This document shows, one piece after another, positions 16,713 to 26,151 of a stretch of 61,755 bases of DNA. Made by a program: the position numbers and the translations under genes. Below the pieces are notes generated by a model that searched no databases, was not told the origin of the DNA, and saw only the letters and a list, made by a program, of their open reading frames with translations. Position 1 is the stretch's first letter; every line of letters starts with the position of its first letter. This DNA comes from an uncultured Planctomycetia bacterium (GTDB lineage Bacteria > Planctomycetota > Phycisphaerae > Phycisphaerales > SM1A02), in NCBI GenBank assembly GCA_937871505.1, contig CALMPF010000045.1:1-61755 (forward strand). Reading direction: 5' to 3'.

Positions 16713-19358
16713 TCAACCGAGCGACTCGAAGAGCTTCCTGATCGCGTCGCCCGCTCCGACGAGGCTGTCGCCGACGATGATGCCGGCGCAGATCGTCACG
16801 ATGAAGCGCGCGCTCCACTTGGGGAAGAGCCAGCTCAGGAAGAGCGCGATCGTGCCGCCGATGAACATGGAGATCGCATACTCGGCGCCGACGACGAAGG
16901 CGAGCCCGACGCTCGCGGCGCTCGGCACCCAGACGCGGAACCGCTTGGAGAAGAACCGCTCCGCGACCGGGAGCAGGACGCCGAAGATCGCCGCCCAGAG
17001 CATCGCCATCCGCGAGCTCTGCGGAAGCTGGTCGATGCCGAGAAGGAACAGCTCCGCGACCGCCTTCCACGCCGCCACGGCGGGCGCGGGCCACTCGGGC
17101 GTCAGCAGCATCTCCGCGGGGTTCGGGATCAGGATGAGATAGAACGCCGAGCCGACCAGCGATCCCGCGAAGGCCCCTGCGATCTGGGCGACGAACTGCC
17201 GGCGCGGCGAGGCGCCGAGCAGCCAGCCGCACTTGAAGTCGTGCATGAGGTCGGCGCACTGGCTCGCCGCGCCTCCCGTCACGTTGGCTGCCATGAGGTT
17301 GGCCGCGGCGCTCTTGGGAAGCAGGACGCCGAAGAGGAGCTGCGTCACCTTCCCCATCGCGCCGACGGGGGTGATGTTGGTCTCGCCAGAAACCCGCGAG
17401 CCGACGATCGCCAGCACGAAGGAGAGGAGCACGCCGAGCGTCGCGGCCCACCAGACGATCGCGAAGAGCGACATCTGCAGCCAGACCGAGATCACCAGCG
17501 CGACGATGATCCCGCCGAGGAACCACGCCCGCGGGAGGTCGCCGGCGGCCCCTCCGTCGAGCTCGGCCGCAGGGTCCTTGGAGCCGGTGAAGGCGCGGAG
17601 CATCGAGCGCCACGAGAACGCGAACGAGACCAGCGAGGCGACCACCATCAAGGTGACGCCCGGCCAGATGAGCCAGTCGCGGGTGTCGGCGAAGTTGAGC
17701 TGCGTCATCCGCGGATCGCTTGCGGTCCGCAGCCGCTTGGCCGTCGCGGCGAAGTCGGGGGCGCGCGGCAGCGCTGCCGTCGCCGCCGCCAGCGCGCTCT
17801 GATCCTCCTCGCTGAGCGGTCCGGACGCCACCAGCGCCTGGAGCTGGGCGTTCCATCGGAGGCGATCCGCGAGCGCCTCGGGGATCGTGGGTTCGGGGGC
17901 GGGCAGCGCCGCCATCGCTGCGACGGCATCGCGGAGGACGAGCGCGCGCTCGCGCTCGGAGGGCTCCGCCTCGGAAGCGCGTTCGGCGAGGTCTTCGAGC
18001 AGCGCCGCCGGCGGCGCGCCGAGCACGGAGATCCGCAGCGCTTCGGGCGCGCCGTCGTCGGCGGCGAGACGTTCGACGGTGAGGAAGCCGATCCAGCGCG
18101 ACGGCGGCACGGGGGCGCGGCCCGCGTGCGGCACCTCGATCGAGCGCTGAAGCTCCGCCGTCGTGGTGAAGGCGCGCTCGGCGGCGAGCGCCGAGAGGCG
18201 CTCACCGTCCCGGTTGGAGAGCAGGTGGAGCCGGTCGATCGCTTCGATCCACATCGGTTCGTCGCTGAGGGCGAGGTAGCCGTCGCGATCGGAGTCGGTC
18301 ATCACGCCCCTGAAGGTCAGGGTGCCCTGACTTCCGCGATGCTGGAGCCGTCCGCCGGGCATCAGCTCGACGCCGACGGGAAGTCGTGCCAGCGACTGCC
18401 GCGACGTGACCTCGGCCGCTCCGGAGTCGATCACCTGCGGTCCGAGGATGCCCCACGCGATGATCGCGCCGATCAGCAGGCTCGCTGCGGCGCGGAACCC
18501 GATGATGCCGCCGACGCCGACCATCAGCAGGCTCGGTTCGAGCCGAAAGCCCATCGCGGCCGCCTCGACGCCCTTGAGCTTGAAGGGAAGGCCGACCGCG
18601 ACGAGCACCTTGGAAAGCTCGAGGACCTTCACGACGCCCGCGACGAGTGCGGCGCTGCCGAGCAGGGCCACGCGCCGCAGCGCCTCGCTGCCGCGGCCGT
18701 AGATCTCGCGGAGCGTCTCGGCGCATGCGATCCCGCTTGGAAAGGGAAGCTTGTCGACGACGACCATCTGGCGGCGCAGGCCGGTCGCCGCGGTGATCCC
18801 GACGAGGCAGACGGCGAAGACCCAGATCGCCAGCAGCGGATAGGCGAGCGTCTCGCCCGTGAGCATCGTCAGCGCCGGAATCGGCGCGACGAGCCCGGCC
18901 GAGGAGACCGCGGCCGCGGCGGAGCACGCCGACTGGTTGATGTTGTTCTCGAGCATCGTGAACCGGCCGGCCCTCGCGCCGAGGATCCCCTGCAACGCCT
19001 TCCAGAAGGCGAAGCCGAGGAGGATGCCCGTGATCGACATGTTGGTGCCCCAGCCGATCTTGAGGCCGAGGTAGACGTTGCAGATCGAGAGGACCGATCC
19101 GAAGATCATCCCCGTCAGCAGCGCCCGGATGGTCAACTGCGGAGAGATCAGGTCGAGCGGCATCGGCTTCTGGCCCGCCGGCCCGGCGGCCGCGGACTCT
19201 TCGACGTCGATGTCGACGGAGGCCTGCCCCGCCTGATCCTCGGCGGGATCGTGGCGCATCCCGGTCGACGGATCGATGCCCCGCTCGGGCGGAGTCGGCG
19301 CGCCGCCGCCGCTTCCGTCGCCAGTTCCGTGATCGGTCCCCTGATCGCTCGTGGCCAT
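16713..19358 (-). CDS. OPT-family transporter with large soluble insert
   Basis: Oligopeptide transporter (OPT) family inner-membrane protein of 881 residues. A charged 65-residue cytoplasmic N-terminus precedes the first membrane segments. The conserved blocks NVYLGLKIGWGTNMSI (94-109), LENNINQSACSAAAA (136-150) and DKLPFPSGIACAETL (202-216) are present. In the second half, AANLMAANVTGGAASQCADL and MHDFKCGWLLGASPRR are typical. Residues 312-558 are a non-membrane insert of about 245 residues that resembles no domain I know. The substrate is unknown: peptide or metal-chelate uptake are the family's known roles. It diverges from the DUF4332 gene. Confidence 0.92.
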   Translation of the reverse strand: MATSDQGTDHGTGDGSGGGAPTPPERGIDPSTGMRHDPAEDQAGQASVDIDVEESAAAGPAGQKPMPLDLISPQLTIRALLTGMIFGSVLSICNVYLGLKIGWGTNMSITGILLGFAFWKALQGILGARAGRFTMLENNINQSACSAAAAVSSAGLVAPIPALTMLTGETLAYPLLAIWVFAVCLVGITAATGLRRQMVVVDKLPFPSGIACAETLREIYGRGSEALRRVALLGSAALVAGVVKVLELSKVLVAVGLPFKLKGVEAAAMGFRLEPSLLMVGVGGIIGFRAAASLLIGAIIAWGILGPQVIDSGAAEVTSRQSLARLPVGVELMPGGRLQHRGSQGTLTFRGVMTDSDRDGYLALSDEPMWIEAIDRLHLLSNRDGERLSALAAERAFTTTAELQRSIEVPHAGRAPVPPSRWIGFLTVERLAADDGAPEALRISVLGAPPAALLEDLAERASEAEPSERERALVLRDAVAAMAALPAPEPTIPEALADRLRWNAQLQALVASGPLSEEDQSALAAATAALPRAPDFAATAKRLRTASDPRMTQLNFADTRDWLIWPGVTLMVVASLVSFAFSWRSMLRAFTGSKDPAAELDGGAAGDLPRAWFLGGIIVALVISVWLQMSLFAIVWWAATLGVLLSFVLAIVGSRVSGETNITPVGAMGKVTQLLFGVLLPKSAAANLMAANVTGGAASQCADLMHDFKCGWLLGASPRRQFVAQIAGAFAGSLVGSAFYLILIPNPAEMLLTPEWPAPAVAAWKAVAELFLLGIDQLPQSSRMAMLWAAIFGVLLPVAERFFSKRFRVWVPSAASVGLAFVVGAEYAISMFIGGTIALFLSWLFPKWSARFIVTICAGIIVGDSLVGAGDAIRKLFESLG

Positions 19359-19568
19359 AGGGGTCGGAGTGTAAGGGATGCAGGCCGCCGCGTCCGGGGC
19401 CCGGCCGCGAACCCGCTCCGGCGACGGCGATCGGAAGCGCGCGAGAGCGCCCCGCGCGGGCGTCCAGCTTTCGCCGCTTCGGAGGAATTCGCTTGCGTGG
19501 ACGGCTCGGAGCGTTCACGCTCCCTCTTGAGCCGCAGCGGCGCTGCGCGTGCGCGGCAGGAGAACGAC

Positions 19569-19979
19569 ATGGCCAACTACCCAATCACCGACATCGAGGG
19601 CATCGGCGACGTCTACGGCGAGAAGCTCCGTGCCGCCGAGATCACCGACACCGACGGACTGCTCGCGGCCTGCGCCACCCGCAAGGGAAGGGCGACGCTC
19701 GCCGAGCGCACCGGGATCTCCGGCTCGCTCCTGCTCACCTGGGCGAACATGGCCGATCTCTACCGGATCGACGGGGTCGGGCGACAGTTCGCCGAGCTCC
19801 TGCACGCATCAGGCGTCGACACCGTCGCCGAGCTGAAGGGGCGGAACGCCGGGAACCTGGCGAGCAGGATGCTCGAGGTCAACGCCGAGCAGAACCGGAC
19901 CAAGGTGGTCCCGAACGAGTCGCAGCTCGCCGCGTGGATCGAGCAGGCAAAGTCGCTTCCCGCGGTGATCGAGCACTGA
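19569..19979 (+). CDS. DUF4332-like helix-hairpin-helix protein
   Basis: This 136-residue protein consists of two helix-hairpin-helix-like units. The first begins DIEGIGDVYGEKLRAAEI (8-25) and the second IDGVGRQFAELLHASGVDT (67-85). This matches the DUF4332 pattern, in which HhH pairs suggest DNA or protein binding. A GGAG motif lies 7 bases before the ATG. It stands alone between a divergent OPT gene and a gene-free spacer. The function is unknown. Confidence 0.82.
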   Translation: MANYPITDIEGIGDVYGEKLRAAEITDTDGLLAACATRKGRATLAERTGISGSLLLTWANMADLYRIDGVGRQFAELLHASGVDTVAELKGRNAGNLASRMLEVNAEQNRTKVVPNESQLAAWIEQAKSLPAVIEH

Positions 19980-20532
19980 GGGCGGCCGGGCCGCGGTGGA
20001 GGGGTCGGCGCCGCCGATCCGCTCGGCGCGAAGTCGGGCGTCCGGCTTGCGCCTCTCCGGCGGGACGGCTCGCGCTGATGCGTCCGGAGCGACCGCGCTG
20101 GGGCATCCTGCGCGGGGTGCGCTTTCGACCTGCACCGCGCGCGCGATGGGGTGTTCGGGAGGTGCGCGCCACGACGCGCGACCTGCATCCTCATCGCTCC
20201 CCGGTTCGCTTCACGCCGGTGCGGGCGGCCGCTCCGCTCGTGGGTGCGCGCGCCGCGCGTCCAGCGCCGCGCGATGCTGCGGTCCCTCCGACACTTCCGC
20301 CTTCGGAGCCGTACCCGTTGCCGGCTTGCCCCTCGCAGCGGAGCGAGATGTTCGCCTGCTCGCCCGTCCCGGCATCGCGATGCGCACCGGGGAGCGTCGA
20401 GAGATCGAGCTCATCGAGGGTCCCGGCGGCGGCGAGCGCCCGGGGAGCGTGCGGAGGTCGGAGAGCTGGGCTCTGGGCTCTGGGATCTGGGACCTGGGGT
20501 CGGGGATCTGCGATCGGGGATCGCGTTCGTCC
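19980..20532. other. Gene-free spacer with a short purine-rich repeat
   Basis: No credible gene is visible between the DUF4332 gene and the 3' end of the efflux gene. Bases 20465-20520 hold a degenerate array of a 7-8-base unit (GGGCTCT, GGGATCTG, GGGACCTG and similar). The rest is GC-rich DNA without clear structure. Confidence 0.6.
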
Positions 20533-22155
20533 CTACTCGGCGGCTGCTGCACTCGGCGCCGACGCCTTCGCTCGCGGGACCGCCAGCGCGATGACCGCCA
20601 CCGCGAGGCTGACCAGCGAGAGCGCCCTGAAGATCTCGACGATCGCGAGCATCGTCGCCTGCCGCAGCAGCTCGGCCGCGACGACTTCCGCCACCAGCGG
20701 CGTCCATCGGCCCTCGCCGAGCTGATCGATCCAGGGCTCGAGCCCGGGCGCATTCGCGGTGATCCCGCCGCCGAGGGCGTTCCAGTGGAACTCGGGCCGC
20801 CGGTAGAGCAGCGTCGCGATCAGGGTGACGCCGATGGCCATGCCGATGGTCTTCACGAAGTTGTACTGCGCCACGGCGTCGTCGCGCTGATCTGGCGGAA
20901 CCCGGGCGAAGGCCAGGGCGGTCGTCGGTACGTAGGCGAGCACGATCCCCAGCATCGCGACCGTCCCGGGCATCACCGCCTGCCACCGGCCGACATCGAG
21001 GTTGAGGCCGGTGCCGAGCTGAAGGCCGATGGCGGCGATCGCGGCGCCGAGCACCACCGTCGACCGCGGCCCGATGATCGCGGAGATCCGCGGAGCGAGC
21101 AGGGCGCCGAGGAACCCCGTCGATCCCATCACGCCCATCGCGAGGCCGGCGGTGTCGACCTGCCAGCCGAGGAGCGTCTCCATCATCGTCGGGTGCAGGG
21201 TGTAGAGCCCGAAGAGCACCAGGCCGAGCAGGGTGATGTTCGCGGTGCAGAGCGCGAAGGCGCGATCGCGGAAGAGCTCGAGCCGGAGGATGCTTCCCGG
21301 GCGTCCGGCGCTGCGCGCGATGAACGCGGCCCCCGCGATCGCCGCGACCCCGAGGAGGATGATCACCGTCCGCGATGAGAACCAGTCGAGCGTGTCGCCC
21401 TGGTCGAGGGCGACCTGTAGCGGGATGACCAGCAACGCCACCAGCGCGATGCCGATGGCGTCGAGGCGCACGGGCACCCGCGGCGTCCGGCGCACGAAGA
21501 TCCACGTCAGCAGCAGCGCCGCCGCGCCGATGGGCACATTGACGAAGAACGCCATCCGCCAGCTCAGGTGCTCGGTAAGGACGCCGCCGAGCGCCGGGCC
21601 GATGGCGGGACCGACGACGACGCCCATCGTCCAGATCGCGAGGCCGCGCTGCCGTTCGGCTGCGGGATAGGCATCGACGATGGTCGCCTGCGAGAGCGGG
21701 ATGAGCGGGGCCGCGAAGAGCCCCTGAAGGAAGCGGCCGATCACCATCTCGTCGAGCGAGGTGGCAATGCCGCAGAGGCAGGAGAGCAGCACGAACCCCG
21801 CGATGGCGATGAGCATGACGCGCCGTCGGCCGAAGCCCATCGCCAGCTTGCCGGTCAGCGCGATGCCGATCGCCTGGCCGATGTTGAACATCGTCATCAC
21901 CCAGACGATCGTCGTGGGCGAGGCGTCGAGGCTGCCCTGCATCTGCGGCATGCAGATGGCGACGATCGTCGCGTCGATCGTCGCCATGACCGAGACCAGG
22001 AGCGTCGTGAAGGTGACCAGCGCGCGGCGCATCCCCGGGGGAAGGGGGGCGAGCTCGTCGTCCTCAGGCGCGCTGCCGGCGGCCCGCGGATCCTCCGGCG
22101 CCCTCGGCCCGGCGGATGTCTGCGCGGCGCCGGCTTCGCGCTCGCCGGCGCTCAT
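20533..22155 (-). CDS. DHA2-family (EmrB/QacA-like) drug efflux transporter
   Basis: This 540-residue major facilitator protein has about 14 membrane segments. The first loop region has TIDATIVAICMPQMQGSL and TWIVWVMTMF-like sequence. Motif A-like GKLAMGFGRRRVMLI follows, and motif C GVVVGPAIGPALGGVL is diagnostic of drug/H+ antiporters. ATG 22155 overlaps the HlyD-type gene stop as ATGA. The pair forms an EmrA-EmrB-like system that moves compounds out with proton entry, probably with a TolC-like channel that is not encoded here. Confidence 0.92.
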   Translation of the reverse strand: MSAGEREAGAAQTSAGPRAPEDPRAAGSAPEDDELAPLPPGMRRALVTFTTLLVSVMATIDATIVAICMPQMQGSLDASPTTIVWVMTMFNIGQAIGIALTGKLAMGFGRRRVMLIAIAGFVLLSCLCGIATSLDEMVIGRFLQGLFAAPLIPLSQATIVDAYPAAERQRGLAIWTMGVVVGPAIGPALGGVLTEHLSWRMAFFVNVPIGAAALLLTWIFVRRTPRVPVRLDAIGIALVALLVIPLQVALDQGDTLDWFSSRTVIILLGVAAIAGAAFIARSAGRPGSILRLELFRDRAFALCTANITLLGLVLFGLYTLHPTMMETLLGWQVDTAGLAMGVMGSTGFLGALLAPRISAIIGPRSTVVLGAAIAAIGLQLGTGLNLDVGRWQAVMPGTVAMLGIVLAYVPTTALAFARVPPDQRDDAVAQYNFVKTIGMAIGVTLIATLLYRRPEFHWNALGGGITANAPGLEPWIDQLGEGRWTPLVAEVVAAELLRQATMLAIVEIFRALSLVSLAVAVIALAVPRAKASAPSAAAAE

Positions 22156-23306
22156 CGGCGCGAGCCCGCCGTCTCGGCTTGCGCCCGGTCGCCGCCCGCG
22201 GCGGCGGTGGTGTCGATCGTCACCTCGACGCTGGTCCCCTTCCGGAAGGGCATCCCCGCGGGCGGCGGATCGACGGCGATCCGCACAGGCACGCGCTGCG
22301 TCACCTTCACCCAGTTGCCGGTCGTGTTCTGCGGCGGGAGCAGGCTGAACGCCGCCGCCGCGCCGGCGGAGAGGCTCTCGACGCGTCCGGTGAAGGCGGC
22401 TCCGGGATACATGTCCACCGTGAACCGGACCGGCTGGCCCGCCACGATGCGAGCGAGCTGCGACTCCTTGAAGTTCGCCTCGATCCACCACGGCTCGCGC
22501 TCGACGAAGTAGAAGAGCGTCTCGCCGACATCGACCACCTGTCCGACGCGAAGATCGAACGCGGTGACCCAGCCGTCCGCCGGGGCCGCCACGGTCGCGA
22601 AGCCCAGCTCGATCGTCGCCGATTCCAGCGCGGCGCGGGCGCGGTCGATCCGCGCCGCCTCCGCCTTCGGGTCGCCGATCCGCGCGCGGGCGGCGGCGAG
22701 CGTCCCCTCCGACTCGGCGAGCGCCGACTTCGCGGCTGCTTCGAGCGCGACGGCGCTCGCCTGGTCGGCCTGCCGCTGGGCGCTCTCGCGCGGCGACGCG
22801 GCGCCGCCCGCCTGAAGGCGCTGCTCCTCTTCGAAGAGCGTCTGGGCGAGCTCGCGCGCGGCCGCGCTGGCGAGGAGCCGCTGCTTTGCGGCTTCGGCGG
22901 CCGCTTCGAGGGAGGCGAGCTGGGCGGCGTCTCCGGCGACATCGGCGGTGACGACCGCGAGGTTGGCCTGCGCCTCGCGGACCCGCGCCTCAAAGGGCGC
23001 CGGATCGATCCTGAAGAGCAGATCGCCCTTCCGGACCTGCTGATTCTCGCGCACGGCGACCTCGATCACCGCCCCGCGGACCTGCGAGCGGACCTGGACC
23101 AGGTGCGCTGAGAGCGACGCGTCGGCGGTGGACGGGAAGAGCTCGGACTGCCGCCAGTACCAGCGCAGCGCGAGGAGCCCCGCGACCGTCGCGATCGCGG
23201 CCGCGACGAGCACCAGGGGCCCGCGCAGCGCTGCTCCGCGCCGGATGCCGTCTCGTCGCGAAGGTCGCGCGTGGCGGGGCCTCCCCGTTTCGATCGATCG
23301 CTCCAT
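22152..23306 (-). CDS. HlyD/EmrA-family membrane fusion protein
   Basis: The 384-residue periplasmic adaptor has one N-terminal membrane segment (LVLVAAAIATVAGLLALRW). Half-lipoyl motifs follow (QVRGAVIEVAVRENQQVRKG and VAAPADGWVTAFDLRVGQVV), flanking a long Ala/Glu/Arg-rich coiled-coil hairpin, with a beta-barrel domain at the end. Start ATG 23306 gives a normal EmrA-like length. It is first in a two-gene unit with the DHA2 transporter, and faces the AspT-like gene across 151 bases that must hold both promoters. Confidence 0.92.
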   Translation of the reverse strand: MERSIETGRPRHARPSRRDGIRRGAALRGPLVLVAAAIATVAGLLALRWYWRQSELFPSTADASLSAHLVQVRSQVRGAVIEVAVRENQQVRKGDLLFRIDPAPFEARVREAQANLAVVTADVAGDAAQLASLEAAAEAAKQRLLASAAARELAQTLFEEEQRLQAGGAASPRESAQRQADQASAVALEAAAKSALAESEGTLAAARARIGDPKAEAARIDRARAALESATIELGFATVAAPADGWVTAFDLRVGQVVDVGETLFYFVEREPWWIEANFKESQLARIVAGQPVRFTVDMYPGAAFTGRVESLSAGAAAAFSLLPPQNTTGNWVKVTQRVPVRIAVDPPPAGMPFRKGTSVEVTIDTTAAAGGDRAQAETAGSRR

Positions 23307-23457
23307 CACCCTCGCTGCTCCTCTGGCCGAGTTGGCCGCGCCGGCATCGCGGTGCCCGGCGCGGCGCCGGGCGCCGTGCGGCGGGCTCCGACCACGGTAG
23401 CGGACCGCCGGTACACTCGCGACCCGAGCGCCCGGCTTCGGCTCTCCCTCGCCGACG

Positions 23458-25179
23458 ATGCTTGCCGAACTTCGCGACACCCTCAGCAGCCAGCAGGAGC
23501 TCGTGCTCCTCCTCGTCCTTGCCATCGGAGCGCTCGCGGGGCGGATCCGGATCGGCGGCTTCTCGGTCGGCTTCACGCCGGGCACGATGCTCGTCGCCGT
23601 TGCGGTCGGCACGCTGCTCCCGGTGAAGTTTTCGGCGGTGCTGCCGACGATCGCCTTCATGGCGTTCATGTTCGCCATCGGGTTTCGCACCGGGCCTCAG
23701 TTCGTCGCGGCGCTCGGGCGTCGGTCGCTCGGGCTGGTCGCGGTCTCGCTGACGACCTGCGGAGTCGCTCTCGTCCTCGTGGTCGCCCTCGCGCGGGTGA
23801 TGGGCTTCGATCCGGGGACGGCGGCCGGTCTCGCGGCAGGAGCCCTGACGCAGTCGGCGATCGTCGGCTCGGCAGGCCATGCCCTCGAGCAGCTCGATCT
23901 GCCGGAGGCCGAGCGCGCGAAGCTGGTCGGACGGGTCACCGTCGCGTACGCCCTGACCTACCTCTTCGGGACCATCGGCTCGATCCTCATCTGCCGCGAC
24001 CTGGTGCCGCGACTCCTGCGAATAGACCTCGTGGCCGCCTCGGCCGAGTTCACCCGTCGGCAGAGCGCGGCCGCGCGGGTGCTTCGGCCGGAGGAGTTCG
24101 TCCCCGGAGAACTGCCCACGGTCCGCGCGTTCCGCGCCGGCGAGGGACGCGGCGCCGGCAGGCGCGTCGACGAGCTCGAGCGGGAGCTTCGCGGGCCCCA
24201 GGGCGGTGCGGGCGGATGCGGCGCGGGCGATGCGCCGGATCCGCCCTCCGTCGAGGGCCTGCTGCGACGCGGGCAGCTCCTGACGCCCGGACCCGAGGTC
24301 GTCGTCGAGGCCGACGACATCGTCCTGCTCATCGGCCGCCCCCGCGCGCTGCTCGCCGGAACGGAGGTCATCGGCCCGGAGACCGACGATGCGAGCTTCG
24401 ACTTCGTCGCGCGGCGGAGCGAGCTGATCGTCACGCACGGCAGCATCGTCGGGACGAGCCTGGGCGAGGCGCTCTCCCGCGCCGGGCGCGGCGTGGCGGT
24501 GACCGGGGTCCTTCGAGCGGGCATCCCGGTCCCGGCGACCGCGGGCCTGCGGCTGCATCGCGGTGACACGCTCGCGGTGGTCGGCGCCAGACCCGACGTC
24601 GCGCGCCTCGAGGCCGCCCTCGGGTTCAGCGAGCCCGCGGAACCGAAGCTCGACTATCTGCTGGTCTGCGGCGGGCTGGCGCTCGGGGCGCTCGTCGGGT
24701 TGCTCTCGGTCACGCTGCTGGGAACGCCGATCTCGCTCGGCGCGGGGGGCGGAGCGCTGATCGTCGGGCTGCTGCTCGGGTGGCTGCGCTCCGTCGAGCC
24801 GCACCTCGGGACGTTTCCGATCTGGGCGCAGAAACTGGCGGTCGATGGCGGACTCAACCTCTTCATCGCCATCGTGGGCCTTCAGGCGGGTCCGCACCTG
24901 ATCGAATCGCTTCAGGCCCACGGCGTCGGCGTCGTGCTCGCGGGAGTGGCGGTGACGACGATCCCGCTTGCCAGCGGCTTCCTCGTCGGGAGGCTGCTCC
25001 GAATCGAGCCGGTGCTTCTGGTCGGGGCGGTCATCGGCGCCCAGACCTGTTCCGCGGCGCTGGGAGCGACGGTCGACAAGGCCCAGAGCGACGCCCCGAC
25101 CGTCGGCTTCACGGTCCCCGCTGCGCTGAGCAACGTGCTGCTGACGCTCTGGGGGCCGCTGATCGTGGCGATCATCTGA
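23458..25179 (+). CDS. AspT/YidE-type antiporter with TrkA_C domain
   Basis: This 573-residue inner-membrane protein has the duplicated AspT/YidE/YbjL-type membrane domain: about five segments at each end, with GFRTGPQFVAAL in the first half and the matching GLQAGPHLIESL in the second. Regulatory TrkA_C-like sequence lies between them (about 210-390; LLIGRPRALL and GDTLAVVGARPDVARLE). AspT of Tetragenococcus exchanges aspartate and alanine, but most relatives are uncharacterised. The start is ATG 23458. It stands alone as a transcription unit. Confidence 0.88.
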   Translation: MLAELRDTLSSQQELVLLLVLAIGALAGRIRIGGFSVGFTPGTMLVAVAVGTLLPVKFSAVLPTIAFMAFMFAIGFRTGPQFVAALGRRSLGLVAVSLTTCGVALVLVVALARVMGFDPGTAAGLAAGALTQSAIVGSAGHALEQLDLPEAERAKLVGRVTVAYALTYLFGTIGSILICRDLVPRLLRIDLVAASAEFTRRQSAAARVLRPEEFVPGELPTVRAFRAGEGRGAGRRVDELERELRGPQGGAGGCGAGDAPDPPSVEGLLRRGQLLTPGPEVVVEADDIVLLIGRPRALLAGTEVIGPETDDASFDFVARRSELIVTHGSIVGTSLGEALSRAGRGVAVTGVLRAGIPVPATAGLRLHRGDTLAVVGARPDVARLEAALGFSEPAEPKLDYLLVCGGLALGALVGLLSVTLLGTPISLGAGGGALIVGLLLGWLRSVEPHLGTFPIWAQKLAVDGGLNLFIAIVGLQAGPHLIESLQAHGVGVVLAGVAVTTIPLASGFLVGRLLRIEPVLLVGAVIGAQTCSAALGATVDKAQSDAPTVGFTVPAALSNVLLTLWGPLIVAII

Positions 25180-25266
25180 CGCCCGACTGCCCCCGTTGCG
25201 AGGATCCGCGGCCGCTCGTCGGCGGGAAGAGCACGACGTCCGGCGGCGTTCGGCGCCAGCTTCGAG

Positions 25267-25370
25267 GGGCGTTCGCCGCAGGCTGCCGACCTCACCCCGT
25301 CGTCGACGACATCGGTGCCGCGAGCAGGCCCGCGTCGGTGCGTTCGCCGCAGGCTCCCGACCTCATCCCG
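25267..25370. repeat. Imperfect direct repeat of about 31 bases
   Basis: Two copies of GCGTTCGCCGCAGGCT(G/C)CCG, each followed by ACCTCAYCCCGTC, lie 71 bases apart. The second overlaps the stop codon of the next gene. It has no recognisable element features and could be a local duplication of the gene's 3' end. Confidence 0.7.
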
Positions 25371-26151
25371 TCAGCCGGGCGCGGGCCTCCTCGAGCAGGT
25401 GGACCGCGCGCAGCAGGCAGTCGTGGCTCTCGTCGGGGACGCCGTCGGCGGCCGCGGACCACGCACGGTGGATCTGCCGCTCCGCCGCCGCGAAGCGGTC
25501 CATCAGGGAGGCGTAGCCGCCGATGCCGACGCGCGCGACCAGCCGCGGCCGCGCCGCCGCGAAGGCGGGGATCACCCCGTCGACGATCGGATCCAGCGCA
25601 CTGCGAACCGCGTCGCTCCGCGTCGCGGCGCTGCCGAGCGAGGGCCAGCGCTGAAGGAGGTCATCGACCGTCCCTTCGATCGTCATCAGCAGTCGCTCGG
25701 GGCTCTCCGGCGCACCACGTGCGGGGACGGCTCCCGGGGCGAGGTCGATCGCGGCGGCGCCTTCGGCTGCGTCAGCCTGCATCGCCCCGGCCGTCTCGGA
25801 GTCATCGAGCGCAGAGCGCGCGGCGGCGCGGGCGAGGAAGCTCCCGGCGAGCAGGCCTGCGGCGGCGAGGAGGAAGAACCAGCGCTCGCGCCAGCGGCCG
25901 AAGGAGAACTCCTCGACGCGGATCCGCGAGCCGCCCGCGGCGCGCAGCGCCGCGAGCGTGGGAACGTCGAGTGCGTCGCCCTTGCGCACGAGGAAGGCGC
26001 CGGGATCCCCCGGGTCCGGGACGGTTTCGATCGACGTGAGCCCGACGAGGCGCTCGTCGGGCAGTCCCAGCGGGACGAGATACGCCGTCGCCGCCGCGAC
26101 CAGGCCGAGGGTGAGCGAAAGGGCGACGACGATCGTGGCGACGAGCTTCAT
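25363..26151 (-). CDS. Membrane protein of unknown function, coupled to an OPT transporter
   Basis: This 262-residue protein has one N-terminal hydrophobic segment (LVATIVVALSLTLGLVAAAT) and a second around residues 93-113 (WFFLLAAAGLLAGSFLA). Between them is a domain of about 60 residues, probably periplasmic. The C-terminal 130 residues are helical with no motif I recognise. It starts as ATGA on the stop of the upstream OPT gene, so the two products are made together. An accessory role for the transporter is the simplest inference. Confidence 0.75.
   Translation of the reverse strand: MKLVATIVVALSLTLGLVAAATAYLVPLGLPDERLVGLTSIETVPDPGDPGAFLVRKGDALDVPTLAALRAAGGSRIRVEEFSFGRWRERWFFLLAAAGLLAGSFLARAAARSALDDSETAGAMQADAAEGAAAIDLAPGAVPARGAPESPERLLMTIEGTVDDLLQRWPSLGSAATRSDAVRSALDPIVDGVIPAFAAARPRLVARVGIGGYASLMDRFAAAERQIHRAWSAAADGVPDESHDCLLRAVHLLEEARARLTG

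Noticed and set aside
17241..19979. A 912-residue plus-strand open frame over the OPT gene
   Set aside because: It is the antisense of a well-supported transporter gene, with His/Asp/Arg/Gly-rich composition and no domains. High G+C content keeps many shadow frames open.
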